Below are positions 37,026 through 50,100 of a stretch of DNA of 64,000 nt, piece after piece. Every line of letters begins with the position of its first letter. Within the stretch, counting starts at the first letter, position 1. Source of the DNA: Melastoma dodecandrum (lineage: Eukaryota; Streptophyta; Magnoliopsida; Myrtales; Melastomataceae); NCBI GenBank assembly GCA_029817715.1, contig JARUPY010000463.1:38700-102699 (forward strand). Direction: 5' to 3'. The notes under the pieces were generated by a model. That model was not told the origin of the DNA and made no database searches. It worked only from the letters and a program-made list of their open reading frames with translations. The position numbers and the translations under genes are program-made.

Positions 37026-38473
37026 AACCAAATGGCCCTCCCTTTCTCCTCCCCCTCCCCACCCAACAAAAGAAGAAGAGGAAAACCCACGCAATCACGT
37101 TCCCATGTGATGACGATTCCTCGGGAGAAAGCTCAGATTTTTCTCGCAGGGACTGCTGCTTTTCCCCGGTCCTGGAACGAGAATGTCTTCCCGTTGGCGT
37201 TGGGTTTGAACACATTATCAATAACAATTATCCAAGTCGGGCCCATTCTACTATTTTTACACCAAAAGCCCAAATAAATAGTATTGGGCTTCATATTTTT
37301 TTATGTTTCTCGTTAAATGAAAATAAAATGGGCCCAAATTGGGGTCCGTAACACTTACAACGCATTAGACCTGCTCATGGGCTGGCCCCTAATTACCCCA
37401 CTAACCCTGCTCACTATTTTGAGTGGATTTGAACAATATAATTTATCGAATGAGTATGTTTGACTATAATTTTTAGGCCTGATTAAAATTTGGATCGAGT
37501 TTAGGCAAATAAAATAATAACATTTACACCGCCCAACCCTGTCAAAATAATAACTAGGGTTTTTATTCTGTTTATACTTTTATTTTTTTTAATTTTGATT
37601 TTGGCTTTTATATTTATATGGATTAACTTCTTTTTTTTCATAATTTTATTTTTTAATATATTTTATCGGGGTTTTGGGTGGAGCCTGGTTTTAGTAAAAA
37701 ATTTTAAGCCTGAAACTACTAGAACCTGCCCATTGAGCAGGTTTACAACGCATTACTCGTTAATACATCCATCTTTCCTACTAATCTCCATTTGGTATGA
37801 TTCGACGAATTGGGTAAATTTACTGTGAAAGTCAACGGCGCCGAAGGACAAGGGAGTTTCGTCGGTCACCGAGGATGTCTGTCGCAAGCTTCCTAAGTCC
37901 GCATCGTTTGGGGCGCAACAGGGAGGCGTTCTCCAACCAGGGTTGTCATAATAGTTAAATAATGATGTGATTAAACAAAATGTCGGCATATGTTTTTAGG
38001 GTTTGCATTTGAAGATGATTGGTCGGATGCGAGGAATCTCTCTTCTCTAATGTCGTAATCAACCCGGGTTTAGATTAATCTAATCACCCCCTTTTGTGTT
38101 TATCAGTGATGTAATCATTCACGCCTCTCCCGCTCTCCCGGTTTGTATGATTTCTCAATGCGACTTTGGGGTGACAACGAAACCACCTCGAGATTATGAT
38201 ATTTTTGGTGAGTAGGTTGTCCTCCAGGTTGCTAATAACCCTTTCCTTTGGTTAGCGATTAATTCGAGCGATAAGATAAATACCAAGCAATAAAAATATG
38301 TTGGAGAAAATGAAAAAGAGAAGGAATAATAATTCAGAGGAATAGGAAGGGAAAGGGGAAGCATCGTGAGGTCGCTCGGAAAATGGAATGTGGGCGAATG
38401 ATATTTAGAGAAATAAATAAGATGTGGGATCCACTTAGATATGATATGATAAATATTATGCTCTGTCTATCTT
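37026..38473. other. Intergenic, upstream of CK2-alpha
   Basis: Holds the CK2-alpha promoter and 5' UTR (first few hundred bases). The rest is AT-rich with no recognised gene. Confidence 0.45.
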
Positions 38474-38912
38474 GAGTTTTGTATGGATATATCGATGGTT
38501 TAAAAAAAATTTTGGATCAAAGTTTCAAAAACATCCGATTTACCGTCCGTATGGCGCGTTTTAAAAACGCGTCTTTCAATTTACAAAAAAGATGCGCCTT
38601 CAAAACACGTCATCTAAATAATAATCGGGAGAGTGGCGGGTTTTACCAGTTTGCTTTAATTTTTTTTTAAAGGAAAGAAGGAAAGATGGAGAGAGGAGGA
38701 GACGGGGAAGTGGCGGAAAAATGGGACGGGAGAGGTGAAAAACCCGCCCCTCTCCTGAGTTTTTAGATTACGTGTTTTGAAAAATCGTCTTTTCTGTAAA
38801 TTGGAAGACGCATTTTCAAAACGCGTCTTACGGATGGTAAATCGGGTATTTTTTAAACTTCGACTGTATTTTATAAATTTTTTAAAATACCAAAGTATAT
38901 CCGTACAAAGCC
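38474..38912. mobile_element. Small foldback element related to the MULE ends
   Basis: About 440 bp. The outer parts are inverted copies: TTTGTATGGATATA at 38476 pairs with TATATCCGTACAAAG at 38897. Further in, GGCGCGTTTTAAAAACGCGTC pieces pair with TTTTCAAAACGCGTCTTACGG, and GGCGGGTTTT with AAAACCCGCCCC. The end sequence TTGTACGGAT and the GCGCGTTTT/GGGCGGGTTTT boxes are shared with the MULE at 11.8-16.8 kb, suggesting a miniature derivative of that family. An imperfect direct repeat (GTCTATCTT / GTCTTATCTT) flanks it. Confidence 0.6.
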
Positions 38913-41590
38913 GTGTCTTATCTTCCCTCTTGTTTAATGGGACGCGGCGAAACTTCAAAAGATTTGAGGGATCTTTGGATGGATTTTCGTGGCTTTTTCT
39001 CGGGATTTGGTGGTCACTTTTCTCCATCTCTCGTGATTTGTATGGCGGAGAAAAGGGATAAGAAAGATTGGAAAAGAGAGCGACGTGATGCCATTATTTG
39101 AACCTTGTGTTGAAGCATCAAAATTTTGGTCCATAGAACCGAAAGATTATGAAAAAACAATAATAAAACACGTTACAATAGAGAAAAAAAAATAAGAATG
39201 CTGAAAAATGACAAACTAACTAATTCGAGTTAACAGATCTTAAATTCCATTTGAAATAGAGTATCGAAAAAATGTAGAATCGACAAGTAATCGGTTTCGA
39301 GATTGATTTTCGAGTAACCCACTACTTCTACACGACATTCGATGATTTTCAGTTAAATATTTGTCAAAATGTGTGCTCAGACATTTTTTTTTTCTTAATG
39401 TAAATAGATGTTATTGATTTCTTCGTAAGATACTACAACCACACTAAAAGTACGAATACTTAGATTGTCCACCGTTTTCTCTCCTGTAAAACTTTAGTTT
39501 ACATGCTGAGGTTTCTGGCCTCTGTTTGTGTTGGTTTCAAGGTGAGTGAGTGCTTTTGCTTGTAATTCTTTATGTAAGTTTTGACCTTTCTTACAAATGT
39601 TTGAGACCCAAGTCAAAATACGTAATCGAACTCCAATTATTAGTGTTAATAATATTTCCGACGTGTTAGAAACGTGGAAAAGAAAAGGAGAGTTTGCGAT
39701 TACTTTCCATTCGTTATAGTTCATTTAATTGGTTCACGTATCCAATGGTTCGTAAGAAAAACTTTCAGTAAAAGATAGGGGAGTGATTGTGGTAGTAAAG
39801 TTAGTAAAAATATCAATTGAGCTTTGTGTCCAAACGGACCCACCCCCTCCACTAAACACATACACAAAAGTAAATTTACAGACAACTAGGGGCGTGCTCG
39901 AATCACTCAATCTCATGGATATATAGATGTTACGTACGTATTTCTATGGTATCATCAGGCACGCACGGTTTCTATGCAATTGAGGAGGGGGGAGTGTGTG
40001 TGGGCGTTTCCATGGCGTGGAATCCACTTCCAGTGGAAGAGGAGGCGGGGTTTGGCTTTTCCATAGCTTTCTTTTAGAATAGGGGGGAGGTGGGGAGGCT
40101 GACGTGCACCGCACCATGACCACCCCCCTCCTCCTCCTGCTCTTCGTCTTCTTCCCAATCCTTTTCCTAAAAACCCGACCCCCCACCCCAACGATTCTTC
40201 GGGGAGTAAGACTTTCAGTCATTCTGCCATCGGCTCATTTGGTCTGGCAATTGCAGAATGTCGATAAGATGTTATCACATCCTGTCGTATATCGTTTCGC
40301 TATCATGTGATCACGAATCTATGCTCCCCCCAAACTTAACACCGATCACGAGTTTCTGAGTTCAAAAGACGGGTTAGTCCTGCCAAGAACAATTTGAGAT
40401 GAAATGGGGGGGGAGGGACCCGCTTCTCAGATTCCAAATTCCAAATTCGGATTAAGTTGATGCCACTTCTTTCTTGGTCGTCCACTTATTATAAATAAAA
40501 ATAATAAAATTTAAACAAGGTCTGCTGATAATTATGGGAAAACAAAGAAAAAAAAGTCCCAAGACAGACCCTTACAAACCAGTGAGCCATTTGGGCAAAG
40601 ACAATCCTTGGTGAATGGTCATGTTGTATACAATAATCATCAATAAAAGGGATCGGTAAAAATCTAATCAAACTACCAACCATAACATAAGTCTTGCGTC
40701 TCCCTTCTAACAGACGGCCAGCCTATATTAAGATTAAGAGGATTAAACTAACTATATTCGACCCCAGTTGTGGCGCATGGACACGGTCGACCTGACCCTT
40801 TTATCAGGGAATCTTCCTACTAACTTTCCTTCGTCAGCTTTCTTTTGTCTACTTTATTTAATCACCCAACGTCATTTGCTTCTTCTTTTTCGTTTAAAAA
40901 GAAGACCCCTCCACTTATCCCCCCCCTCCCCCACTAGTTTATGAAAAAAAAAAAACACATCGACATCAACATGGGGCTAAGCATGATGATGGGTTTCCGT
41001 TTCCAAACCAAGCCATCCCGTCGGGGACACTCTATCCTTACGTGGCGAGGGCCAATGAGGAAGACTGCCAAAGGGGAACACCCAAGTTGAATAATTTAAC
41101 TTAAAACTTTTAACCTAAGTCATCCAACTATTCATTTATATATGAATATACATATATTTCTCTTTTATCACCAGGAACCGACGACACTTTTGGAGAAGAA
41201 GTCACTCTCCTAAAAACACCCCCCCACTTGCACGACTATTAAAAATACAAATAAAAAGCGTGTGGAATATCGATGGTGTCGTAGTATTGTATTTTATCTC
41301 TCCCATTTTGGTTGTCCCCTGGCATGCATCTTCGAGGCGCCACACAAATGGACTGTGTCCCATCCATCTCCAAACCCCTAAATAGTTTCCTAGTCGACCC
41401 ATCGTTCCTTAATAGGACAGAGCACTTGTCCCAGTCCAAGGAGGGAAAAAAAAAAGTAAATTCGATTCCCCCACCACTAGACTATAAAATCTAAATAGTT
41501 CCTCGTACCCTCCATTCGCACAACGTTGTCCTCTCACAGTCGATAAGTTTAAACTCTGTAAGAATTAAAACAAAATATTTGGTTTCCTTT
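38913..41590. other. Intergenic
   Basis: About 2.7 kb with no recognised gene. AT-rich, with a GC-richer patch at 39950-40220 whose open frames are low-complexity and unrecognised. Runs of C lie at about 40918-40932. Confidence 0.4.
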
Positions 41591-42586
41591 TTATATAAAG
41601 GTCTAATTAGCAATTATGTCACGTACTATATCCTATTTTTCCGATTTATCCCGTCGTTTGAAACGTATCGTAGAGTAACCTTAACTTAAGACGTTACTTC
41701 GACGTTATCCTCCGTTAGGTCTCATCTTGACAGAGTCCGACGTATCGCACACGTGGCTCTGACGGCGTTAAAAATCACCGTTAGCCGAACGATAGGATAG
41801 ATCGGAAAAAATGAAAAAAATACATGATAGAATTGCTAATTAAGCCAAAAATATAAAAGATTTAGAGAGTCCAAAATTAGCTCGAGCCCTAAACCTTTTA
41901 AGGAAATAATGAAATAAACCCCCGACTGTCAATTTCGCCATCGGGAATGTATATGCGGTAATAGTTTTTATTAGCAGTACCATTGAAATTGATCTTCTTA
42001 GCAAGGGAGCTGAGAAAATCCTTCATAAGGACACATCCGAAAGTAGGGCCGTTAGCTACGACCACTCTGTCTGGATGGACAATAATCACCTTCTCCTTAT
42101 TGAGGAGAAAGCAGTGCGAACAGCTCCCCAGTACGTCCCAATGAATTGAGGGTGTTGTTCACAGACGAGTCCTTTGGCAGAAGGCATTATTGCCACAAGG
42201 TAACCACTGGCATCAACCAATTCCATGAATGCCTCGCAGGCCTTAGCAACACGGAGCGTGGGCCCGCCGATAAGAACCGACTTAATTTCGAAGAATAACG
42301 TCGAAGTAACGTCTTAAGTTGGGGTTACTGTACGATACGTTTCAAACGAAGGGATGGATAGGAAAAATGGGGTATAGTACATGATATATTTGCTAATTTG
42401 ACCGTTATATTTTAACGGCGTTAGAGCCACGTGTGCGACACGTCGGACTCCGTCAAGATGGGATCTAACGGAGGATAACGTCTTAAGTTGAGGTTACTGT
42501 ACGATACGTTTCAAACGACGGGATAGATCGGATAAATGGGGTATAGTACAATATATATTTACTAATTTGGCCTTATATCAATCAAG
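41591..42586. mobile_element. MITE-like inverted repeats enclosing a captured gene fragment
   Basis: A unit of about 110-250 bp at 41591-41858 contains GTTTGAAACGTATCGTAGAGTA and GGCTCTGACGGCGTT. It reappears inverted at 42290-42400 and 42475-42586 (the inverse, TACGATACGTTTCAAACGA, occurs twice). The outer ends match as inverted repeats: ATATAAAGGTCTAATTAGCA at left and TAATTTGGCCTTATAT at right. The left copy is itself nearly palindromic. Between the copies lies part of a pyruvate decarboxylase gene. This is either one element with captured host DNA or two elements that landed on either side of a gene remnant. Confidence 0.6.
41890..42290 (-). pseudogene. Pyruvate decarboxylase fragment
   Basis: Minus strand, two pieces in different frames. 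The first (42290-42110) reads GGPTLRVAKACEAFMELVDA, then GYLVAIMPSAKGL and FIGTYWGAV. The second (42109-41898) reads KVIIVHPDRVVVANGPTFG, then CVLMKDFLSSLAKK. Both come from the middle domain of plant pyruvate decarboxylase, the thiamine-diphosphate enzyme of alcoholic fermentation. The stretch of about 25 residues that normally links them is deleted, and the frame changes there. No catalytic or cofactor domain is present, so it is non-functional. Confidence 0.85.
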
Positions 42587-43291
42587 TCTACTGCTCTCAA
42601 AGTTGCTCAACCTTTTCTTGAGCCCACGATCTGGAAAAGATTTATGAAAAGAAATAGAGCCACCCGAAATACACTTTATTCTTTAAACGATCGGATTTTT
42701 ACCAGTTGAACTCTCAGCAGAGTGTTAAACTAAAGCAGGGCACACATTGAAACTTACGTCCGACAAGGGGCAATTCCTTCCAAAGGCAAATGTCATCGGC
42801 ATTCGGACATCCTTTATCTCAAGAGTCTCATCTGGGGTGAGGAAAATCGACGGGGGTAAGTTGATATGTGTGAGAGAATATTCTACTCTTTCTTTCTGGG
42901 AAAAGTTCCGGTTGAGCATCAATTGAACGGCTGATGGGCCTTGCCTGGTTACAATAATTAATAACACAAATTATTTTTTTTTTAAAGAATAATTTAAGAT
43001 ACAAAAAGATTGGAGAGCACTTTCATTTTCTTCTTCTATTTATATAATATAGTTGGATACAATAAAAATTGACCCAAAAAGGACACGCTCGCCGGAGGGG
43101 AAGCTCCGGCAGCCTCACCAAACCCTCGGACTCGCCGGCGGCCGACATTGAAATGAAGAAACACAGAGGAAGGGAAGAAGTTCAAAAAAAAAGCTAACCC
43201 AAAACAGAGCAGGAATTGCCCTTCACTCTCAATATATGTTGTTTATATGTCTAACCCCTCGTCCCTGATTCTCATCAGTCTTCCCCAATTC
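42587..43291. other. Intergenic, downstream of the LBD gene
   Basis: An 80-codon open frame on the minus strand (42725-42967) is not recognised and lacks clear splice links. The part at 43080-43290 is probably the LBD gene's 3' UTR. Confidence 0.4.
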
Positions 43292-43993
43292 TCATACGAA
43301 TAAGTTGAGGAGCTTCACTTCCTGATGACCCATGTGGCCCCCATGTCCGAGACCCGTTCCTTTGCCGGAGTTGGTGACCTCCGACACGTCGGATCCCAAA
43401 GACGCCACCCTCCTGGCGGCCCAACTGTCCGCCAGGTGGCTCCGCTTCCCCCTTCTTTTCCCTGGCCAGTTCATCTTTGCATTAGGATTGGGATCGTAGA
43501 CCGGGAAATTGACGTCAAGTTTGACGGAACGCGGGCTTTGTTCCCCGCAGGTGCTCGCGGAGAGGGAATCGTCCCCATAGGCCTCCCCGGTGGGCTGAGG
43601 GACCCCTCCGGAGAGGACCGACTCGACCGCCGCCTCACACACGTGCCAGTTCCCCGTGGAGAGAAGCCCGACCGCGCCACTCACAGGGTTCACTGTCCTG
43701 CCACAAGCCTCGAAAAGCAAACTCTGAAACAGAGCTGCAACGCAAAAATAAGAATCAGTCGCCGATGAAACAGAGCGATTCAGGGCTAATCAGGAGGAAT
43801 GGGACGAACAGGGGCGTTGGGAGTCGGGGACGGCGGTGACGAGGGAGATGAGGTCGCTGCGGCCGAAGAACTTGGAGAGGAAGAGGGTGGCGTGGCCCTG
43901 GGCTTCGGGGGAGGGGATCCACTGAAGGCAAGACCTGAGGACGCAGGAATCGCTGCATCCCTTCCGGAGGACGCGGCAACCGTTGCAGCTCAT
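43292..43993 (-). CDS. LOB-domain transcription factor, class II (LBD37/38/39-like)
   Basis: Plant-specific nuclear DNA-binding protein. Members of this subgroup repress anthocyanin synthesis and nitrate-response genes in Arabidopsis. Two exons on the minus strand, 43993-43810 and 43734-43292, joined P(T|CT)[12 protein letters not shown], give 208 residues. The N-terminal zinc-like C-block is CX2CX6CX3C ([17 protein letters not shown]). Next come [13 protein letters not shown] and the conserved [18 protein letters not shown] segment. The class I leucine-zipper-like coil is not evident, which supports class II. The C terminus ends [13 protein letters not shown]-like sequence lies about 20-60 bases upstream of the ATG (minus strand, 44020-44045). 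No defects seen. Confidence 0.92.
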
Positions 43994-46158
43994 CCTCCTA
44001 CCTCCCTTATCTGTTTATATATGTGTATATATATATATATATATCTCAGCCGTCCGATAACGAAGATGGAGGAGGAGGAAGAGGAGGAATGGGGAGCGGG
44101 GAGAGGGGCAAAGAGGGGAATATAAAGAGGGAGAGTTAACCATGGTTAAGTTAAAAGATGGGTGCTTGAGCCTGATGAGTGTGGGTGTGTGTAGCGGGGC
44201 CCACCAGGCTCTTTTATATCAAAGTTATGTTCCAAAGTTTTTTGAGCACGAGCGGCTTCATGTTTCCGCGCGACTTCAGTTGGGCTTTGGGGACTGATCA
44301 AGGATAGCCGTCCGATTGATGATTCTATCCTTATCCCACCGTCCCCTTTCTTTTATATCTGGTGGTCATATATGGGGGAGAAGGGAGGGGGTACAGGAAG
44401 GAACAAGTACAAGAAAGATGGGTTGGGGGGGGGGGATGGGAGTTTCTTGGAACACGTACTGCTGCCTAGTCAGCGGGCACCACCCGCACACTTGGAAGGT
44501 CATGTCTCGTTTTCCAATAATATCGCTGTTGTTCTGGTGGTCCTTGTGCTCTTCTGGGGGGGCGTTTACTTTCGGGTCGTCTCTCCCTTTTCCTCTGCGG
44601 TCGAGTCTTGCAAATGTATATACAAACTAAAGAGAATTTCAGGAGTGTTTTTAACTCTTTAATCCTTCCCGTGATCCGAGTATAGGGTAGACAAAAGTGC
44701 TCAACTGGTTGGAGGGCATTCATAATTGATGGACCAAAACTTTATAATTCTTTTGTCGCCCAAAAAGATGGAAAGTGGATGTAAAAAAAAGCCCAAATGG
44801 GTTGTTAGCGTCTTTTGTAATCATCATTTTTTCTGACCAAATAAACATCAGTCAACAAAAGACTACGGAAAGGACAGTCTCCCGGTAAGAGACTTCCCTT
44901 GCCTTCTTCCCTCATCGTCTCCTCCTGTACCTTCCTTTCTGTTGCGATGACCCAGCACTTCTGGGCTCCCCATCCAAGCGAAAGCCCATGAGGCCACACA
45001 CCATTCTGTTCTATGGTTTAGGTGGGCTCATAGCTCAATAAGTCCAAGGGCTTTTAACTCTTATCTCAAACAAATATTCGTCCTTCCGTTCCGGTTGAAT
45101 ACTTGAATATCACACTAAACGATTCGCCCCATTTCGCGAACACTCAACCCAAGTACAGCTAATCAGGCATGAAATGATTAATGCTTTGTGGGGAAGATTC
45201 GGTGGCTTCATACCGGGGGGATGGAGAACACATGCAAATGGGGCTGTGGCTCCCTTAATTTCCACCGGCAATTACTGCCCAGATTCCATGCTTGAACCTC
45301 TTTCTCTTATCGCATCATGCAAACCAGACAATTACGATTGCTGGCCACACACACTAAAAGATTAGGCGAATAACATGCCTCATAAGAACAGGTAATGCCG
45401 AACAATTAGGCTGGAAGGAACACAACACTGCAATTCCCGCACGAATCTTTTGCGTATCTCGCGGGGATCATCTGGTTTGGCTCGAGTGAACGCCACCTGT
45501 CGTCCTCATCGTGTTCTTACCACCGACCCGGGTGTCCCCCTTCCCCTTCCCCCATTGCGTCCATTAAAAATTTCCACGTCGTCGCCACCTGGTGCGGCCC
45601 TCCAATACACACACCCAAATGGATATGTTATCACCGCATATACTCATAGCAGAACATATATATATATTTATATACCCAAGTTTCGCTGTGATTTCACACG
45701 TGGGCCAGATGGCTGCTAACGGAGTGCCACCTGTCGGAACGCCATAGGCCGACCACCTGTCATCCCGGGAACGTCCGCAGCCGACCTCGACCTTTCCGAC
45801 TGGGTGATAAGGCTGCCTAATTCAAGTGTCGTGTTTATCTTCTTCCTTAATGAGTAAGCTTCACCACGACAATCACCCCCACAAGTTAATCAAACTTTAT
45901 GATTATTAGGCTGCAAGAAACATGGCCCCAACATGAATTGGAGCCAATTCAATTGTAAAGAATCAAGGGAGTCATCCCCCCCCCCCCCCCAAACAAAAGC
46001 AAAAACAATTCCCCCTATCCCTATACCTTTGAATGTGTATTTACACCAACAAGAATTACAGAGGAACAAACACCCCGGACCAAGGAAAAGATTCATAAGA
46101 AAAACTGTGGGTAGCAATCGCTAACGATGGGATTAGCTAAGGAGACTAATTAATCATT
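43994..46158. other. Intergenic between LBD and ZAT genes
   Basis: Upstream of both the LBD gene (right side of its ATG) and downstream of the ZAT gene. Contains a TA microsatellite (44022-44043) and C runs (45976-45990). No gene recognised; the open frames are low-complexity or chance. Confidence 0.45.
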
Positions 46159-46980
46159 CTAAGCTTTCTGGACTTCCATCTTCATCTTGGGGAATAGCAA
46201 CTTAGGTTTCTTCGATGGGTGTGGGCTCTCCACCTCCTCTTCTCTAGAGAAGAGGAACCCCGTCTGGAAATCCGGCAACGGGGGTATGTTTAGGTCAAAG
46301 TCTCGGCGACCGAGGCTGAGGACGGTCGCCGTGTGGGTGGTCGACCCCATGCCTTCGGAACTGGTCACCCCGCTGTGGGACGCTCCTCCACTGCCTCCCC
46401 CGATGACGCCCTCGTAGTGGCACCTCTTATGACCCCCGAGGGCCTGACCTGTCGGGAATGTCTTGTGGCAGATGGAGCATTCGTGGGTCCTCCCGTTCGG
46501 GTTGCTGGAGGCGGATGCCGTGGCAGTGATGGTGGTGGCTGCTGCTGCCATGTTTGTTGTCGTGGTGGACTGCTCTTCGTTCGCGTTCTTGCGGTGGCTC
46601 GCCTTGTGTCCCCCGAGTGCCTGGTACGAAGGGAAGGCCTTGCCACAGACCGTGCACCTGTAGTTCAGGCCACCAGACGACGTGACAGTAGCAGTAGCAG
46701 TCATGGGCGCAGGCGACTGCTTCTGCGGCGGAGACAGGGGAGACACGGTAGCTGGGGCAGCGGCCGAGGTGGAAGGGGAAGGGATTTTAGCTGAAGTCTT
46801 GCCGCGGGCGAGCATGATGAGGCAGAGGGCGAGATACTCCTCCTCGGTAGGGGGTTGGTGGGGGCGCTTCGAACGCTTCCTCTTGGTCCAGGGCTCCATG
46901 AAGTGGGCGCTCGGCGTGTCGTCCATGAACTGGAACGGGGCGGACGCCGCGGTGGGGGAGTTCAAAGCTTCCAAAGCCAT
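46159..46980 (-). CDS. C2H2 zinc-finger repressor, ZAT10/STZ-type (C1-2i)
   Basis: Intronless, 273 residues from the ATG at 46980 (MALEALNSP), which is the normal start of this family. The open frame extends upstream, but that part is unlike any ZAT protein. Order: basic nuclear-localisation block (KRKRSKRP, about residues 33-40); L-box [14 protein letters not shown] (about 47-60); Ser/Pro/Ala-rich linker; first finger [20 protein letters not shown] (about 110-130); linker; second finger [20 protein letters not shown] (about 168-188); C-terminal EAR repression motif DLNIPPLP (about 234-241). Both fingers carry the plant QALGGH signature. Such proteins act in cold, drought, salt and oxidative stress responses as transcriptional repressors. 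No defects seen. Confidence 0.94.
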   Translation of the reverse strand: MALEALNSPTAASAPFQFMDDTPSAHFMEPWTKRKRSKRPHQPPTEEEYLALCLIMLARGKTSAKIPSPSTSAAAPATVSPLSPPQKQSPAPMTATATVTSSGGLNYRCTVCGKAFPSYQALGGHKASHRKNANEEQSTTTTNMAAAATTITATASASSNPNGRTHECSICHKTFPTGQALGGHKRCHYEGVIGGGSGGASHSGVTSSEGMGSTTHTATVLSLGRRDFDLNIPPLPDFQTGFLFSREEEVESPHPSKKPKLLFPKMKMEVQKA

Positions 46981-47103
46981 GAAGTAATCTTCCTTCTTCT
47001 CTCGGGGGTGGGGTCTGAGTGGCGTGTCCTTGAGGTTTTCAGTGTGTAAGAAAGAAAGATGAAATTGTAAGAATGGAGTGAAGAGTGAGGCGGCAAAAGG
47101 GTG

Positions 47104-47113
47104 GTTTATAAAG
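47104..47113 (-). promoter_or_regulatory. TATA box of the ZAT gene
   Basis: TTTATAAACC on the minus strand, about 125-130 bases upstream of the ATG at 46980, a usual distance for a short plant 5' UTR. Confidence 0.55.
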
Positions 47114-50100
47114 GAAGTTCCGTGACAAGTGGTTGGAAAGCAAGGGCTCAAAAAGGGTGGAAAAAGCGTGGAGAAGGAGAGGAAGACAAGACAAACAAGT
47201 GAGAGGATGATGTTGAGAAAGGAGAAAGAAACACGTTTCAGTGCTGGGGGATGAGCTTCGTTTACTTGGTGGCCAAGCACGACTTGGATGGGTGGAAAGA
47301 GAGTCGGTCAAATAGTCGTTTCGTAAGCGCTGTTGTTATTTATCCCGTGCTCATTTTCAGGTCTGTTGGGCTGCGTTTGGTTGTGGATTAAAGACTGCCT
47401 CAAAGTCAACACATCCAGAGGCACTCCCACTGTTCTTCAACCAAACGCGGCACTTGTTTCCATTGATCAAGCAGCCGCTGACCGTTCTTCGTTTTCTTAG
47501 GGGCGTCGCCCATTGTCCGAGAAGTAAGTAATAAATTATAATGAATCCCCCAATCGGGATGGCAATTTGGTTTGTCATTTCGGTCTGATATTCATGTTTA
47601 ATTTAGGGGTTGAGATTAGAGTGGTTTGGGTGGTGATTTCGGTGGATTTGGCCAACTTGTCAGTAGGGAGAAAGTGACCACATCATATGGGAAGGTCTCC
47701 TCTCTATTTCTTAATTGGGGGGCGGCGATGATGTTATTTTTGGGCAATTTGGTGCGCAATTTGAACATGCTTTTATGAGTTAGGTCCTGTGCCAGTAACC
47801 CCCCCCCCCCCCCCCCTCAAACAACAAAGACTAGGTTCCATGAACCTAATTGATCCGTTAGATATCATTTATTATAAGTCGTTTTAACTTAATGTAAGCA
47901 GAGAAAATAAAATTGTTACAACCGAGGTTCGTTCATTGATTCTTAGTTTTGACAGCGAGAGTTTTGTCCACCTAACAGGCGCTATCCCGAATTCTGTGAA
48001 CACCTGTTGCATGTTGTTCTTTTCTTTGTGTGTACGATGGCGTGTAATGTTAGAAAGACATGTGAGACATGGAAAGTCGACCGTGGTGGAGTTGAGTTGG
48101 CCAACGGTGTTGTGTGGTTTTTACCCTGTCGACACGTATGTGATAAGAATACCCATTGCCTGGGATCTGGGAGGGAGGGGGGAGGGGGTCGTCTCGACAA
48201 TTCTTCCTCCATTCTGTGTGTCGAAAAAAATAAATTAAAAAAAGCACCAGTATTGTCTTCTCCATTGAAAAAGGTCGGAAGTTCCACTAGATTTTACCCG
48301 ATTCGTTTTGGTTTTTTCAAGAAAATTTTATTCCCAGATCTCATTTTCCCAAACATCTTCTTCTTCTTCTTCTTCTTCTTCTTCTTCTTCTTCTTCTTCT
48401 CTTCCTTAGGCCGGTCGCACGTTTTGACTCGGATTTTTCTCCTTCGTGTCCTCATCGTCATGCCATGCGTCGTGGGCGTGTAACTCTAAGGAAGGTGCCC
48501 AAAGCCGTCCTTTAACCGACCCTCGAGTCGACGATTGGTGTTATGGTGCCACCGCCACCACGATGACGTAGATGATCACGTGTCCTAGGATGCATCCCCC
48601 CCCCCCCACTGTTCTGTCGCCCCCGTCCACACTCCGACGTGATTCGTCCGCGACACTATCCCACTCTGATCGTCTTGCTCACGCTAATATTTTTTGTCTT
48701 GTCCGAATACGTGAATCGAACGCGTGTTAGAGATCTTTAGGAACCAAAAAATTGTACGTATAATGGAGGTAAATCTAGGGACTATTACTAAATTGAACTG
48801 GCGTCTTTTGTCGAAGGTAATTCTTTTTAAGGCAACTTTGGCTCATAGATTCTTCTGTACTCCCTGACCCTGCCATTACAGAGGATTGTACTAAATTACG
48901 TTAATTGACAAAAAAATAATTATTCAAATACGGTCCGATTGAGAAGTGTAATTAAATGTGATATTTGATTTATAAAGAAAACGCGAATTTTGATCGCGAT
49001 ACTAGTTCGAAAAAATTATATCACGATATGGAATCATGTCAATGACTTTCAAGGAGTGTCGCGCTCCTAAATCGAGACACTAGAGCACTTAGAATAAAGT
49101 TTTCTAACTGTGTCAAATAACGACGCTCTTTTAAGTATCAATGATATAATTTCCAATCATTACATATTTCCTCCGAGCTGATATTGTGATTAAGAATCGC
49201 ATTTTCTTTATAATTTAGTATGGCGGTCCTTAACCGCGACGAAAGCGTGCTGTAAATTTTTTTATTTTTTTAAATCAACGCCATTTTAGTAAGAAATACT
49301 GTGCATATGTCGTCATCAGAGATTCACAATTGCGCATGACGTAAAACATCACTTTTACGTACTTGATTACTCGAGGCGACTTCGTCATAAATAACTTCGG
49401 TTAGAACCACTTTAATGAGTTAGGAAGAGCATACCACCCAAAACTGTACTTGATGTTAATCAAACATCGATTCATCGTGTTAACTAAACTTTGGTTCGTA
49501 AAACTAGAAGTTACGACATAGCTTAATTTATGGGTATTAGTAAAGGTAAACTGCAGTAACACCACGAAGTTAATGCTGCCAACTTTAATAGAACAATCGT
49601 GGGTCTTTTCTTTTTTCTCTTGTCTTAGGTGTACCATTTCAGAACCATATACACTACGAAAGCAAGCAACGTTCCATGAGAGAGACGATATCTACAGTGT
49701 ACTAATTCGAGCGGTAATTTTCTAGTAATGTATAAAACAGTGAATTTTGTTAAGTAAATTTATACTAAAAATTTTAGTACAAATGTACAAAACTATTTAG
49801 TATATTACTAATATACATACTGTAATCCGAACCTAACTCCTAACATTCCGTGACTGTGATTTTACCATTTTACACGTGGTTTTTTTTCCCTTCCTTGATG
49901 AGTTTCTCCCAAATACGCCACTTTGGAGTGACGATTTCATTCCCCCGCGGTGATCAACCCGACTGGACGTTAGCCGCTTCCTATAGACTACACAACACCA
50001 GCCCCCCCACCCCATGTGACGCAGCCCCCAACCAACCCCCTTTCTAGAAACACAATATATTGACAAATGTATTCACTTGATGTATTGACAAATTCTTCCA

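Noticed and set aside
43325..44125. Plus-strand ORFs opposite the LBD gene
   Set aside because: Shadows of the LBD exons; no family match.
46333..46987. Long plus-strand ORFs opposite the ZAT gene
   Set aside because: Antisense shadows of a GC-rich coding exon.
46981..47280. 100-residue N-terminal extension of the ZAT ORF
   Set aside because: The family starts at MALEAL; the extension is hydrophobic and lies between the TATA box and the ATG, so it is 5' UTR and promoter.
48007..48483. 158-codon ORF ending in a Phe run
   Set aside because: Driven by the TTC microsatellite, with no family resemblance.
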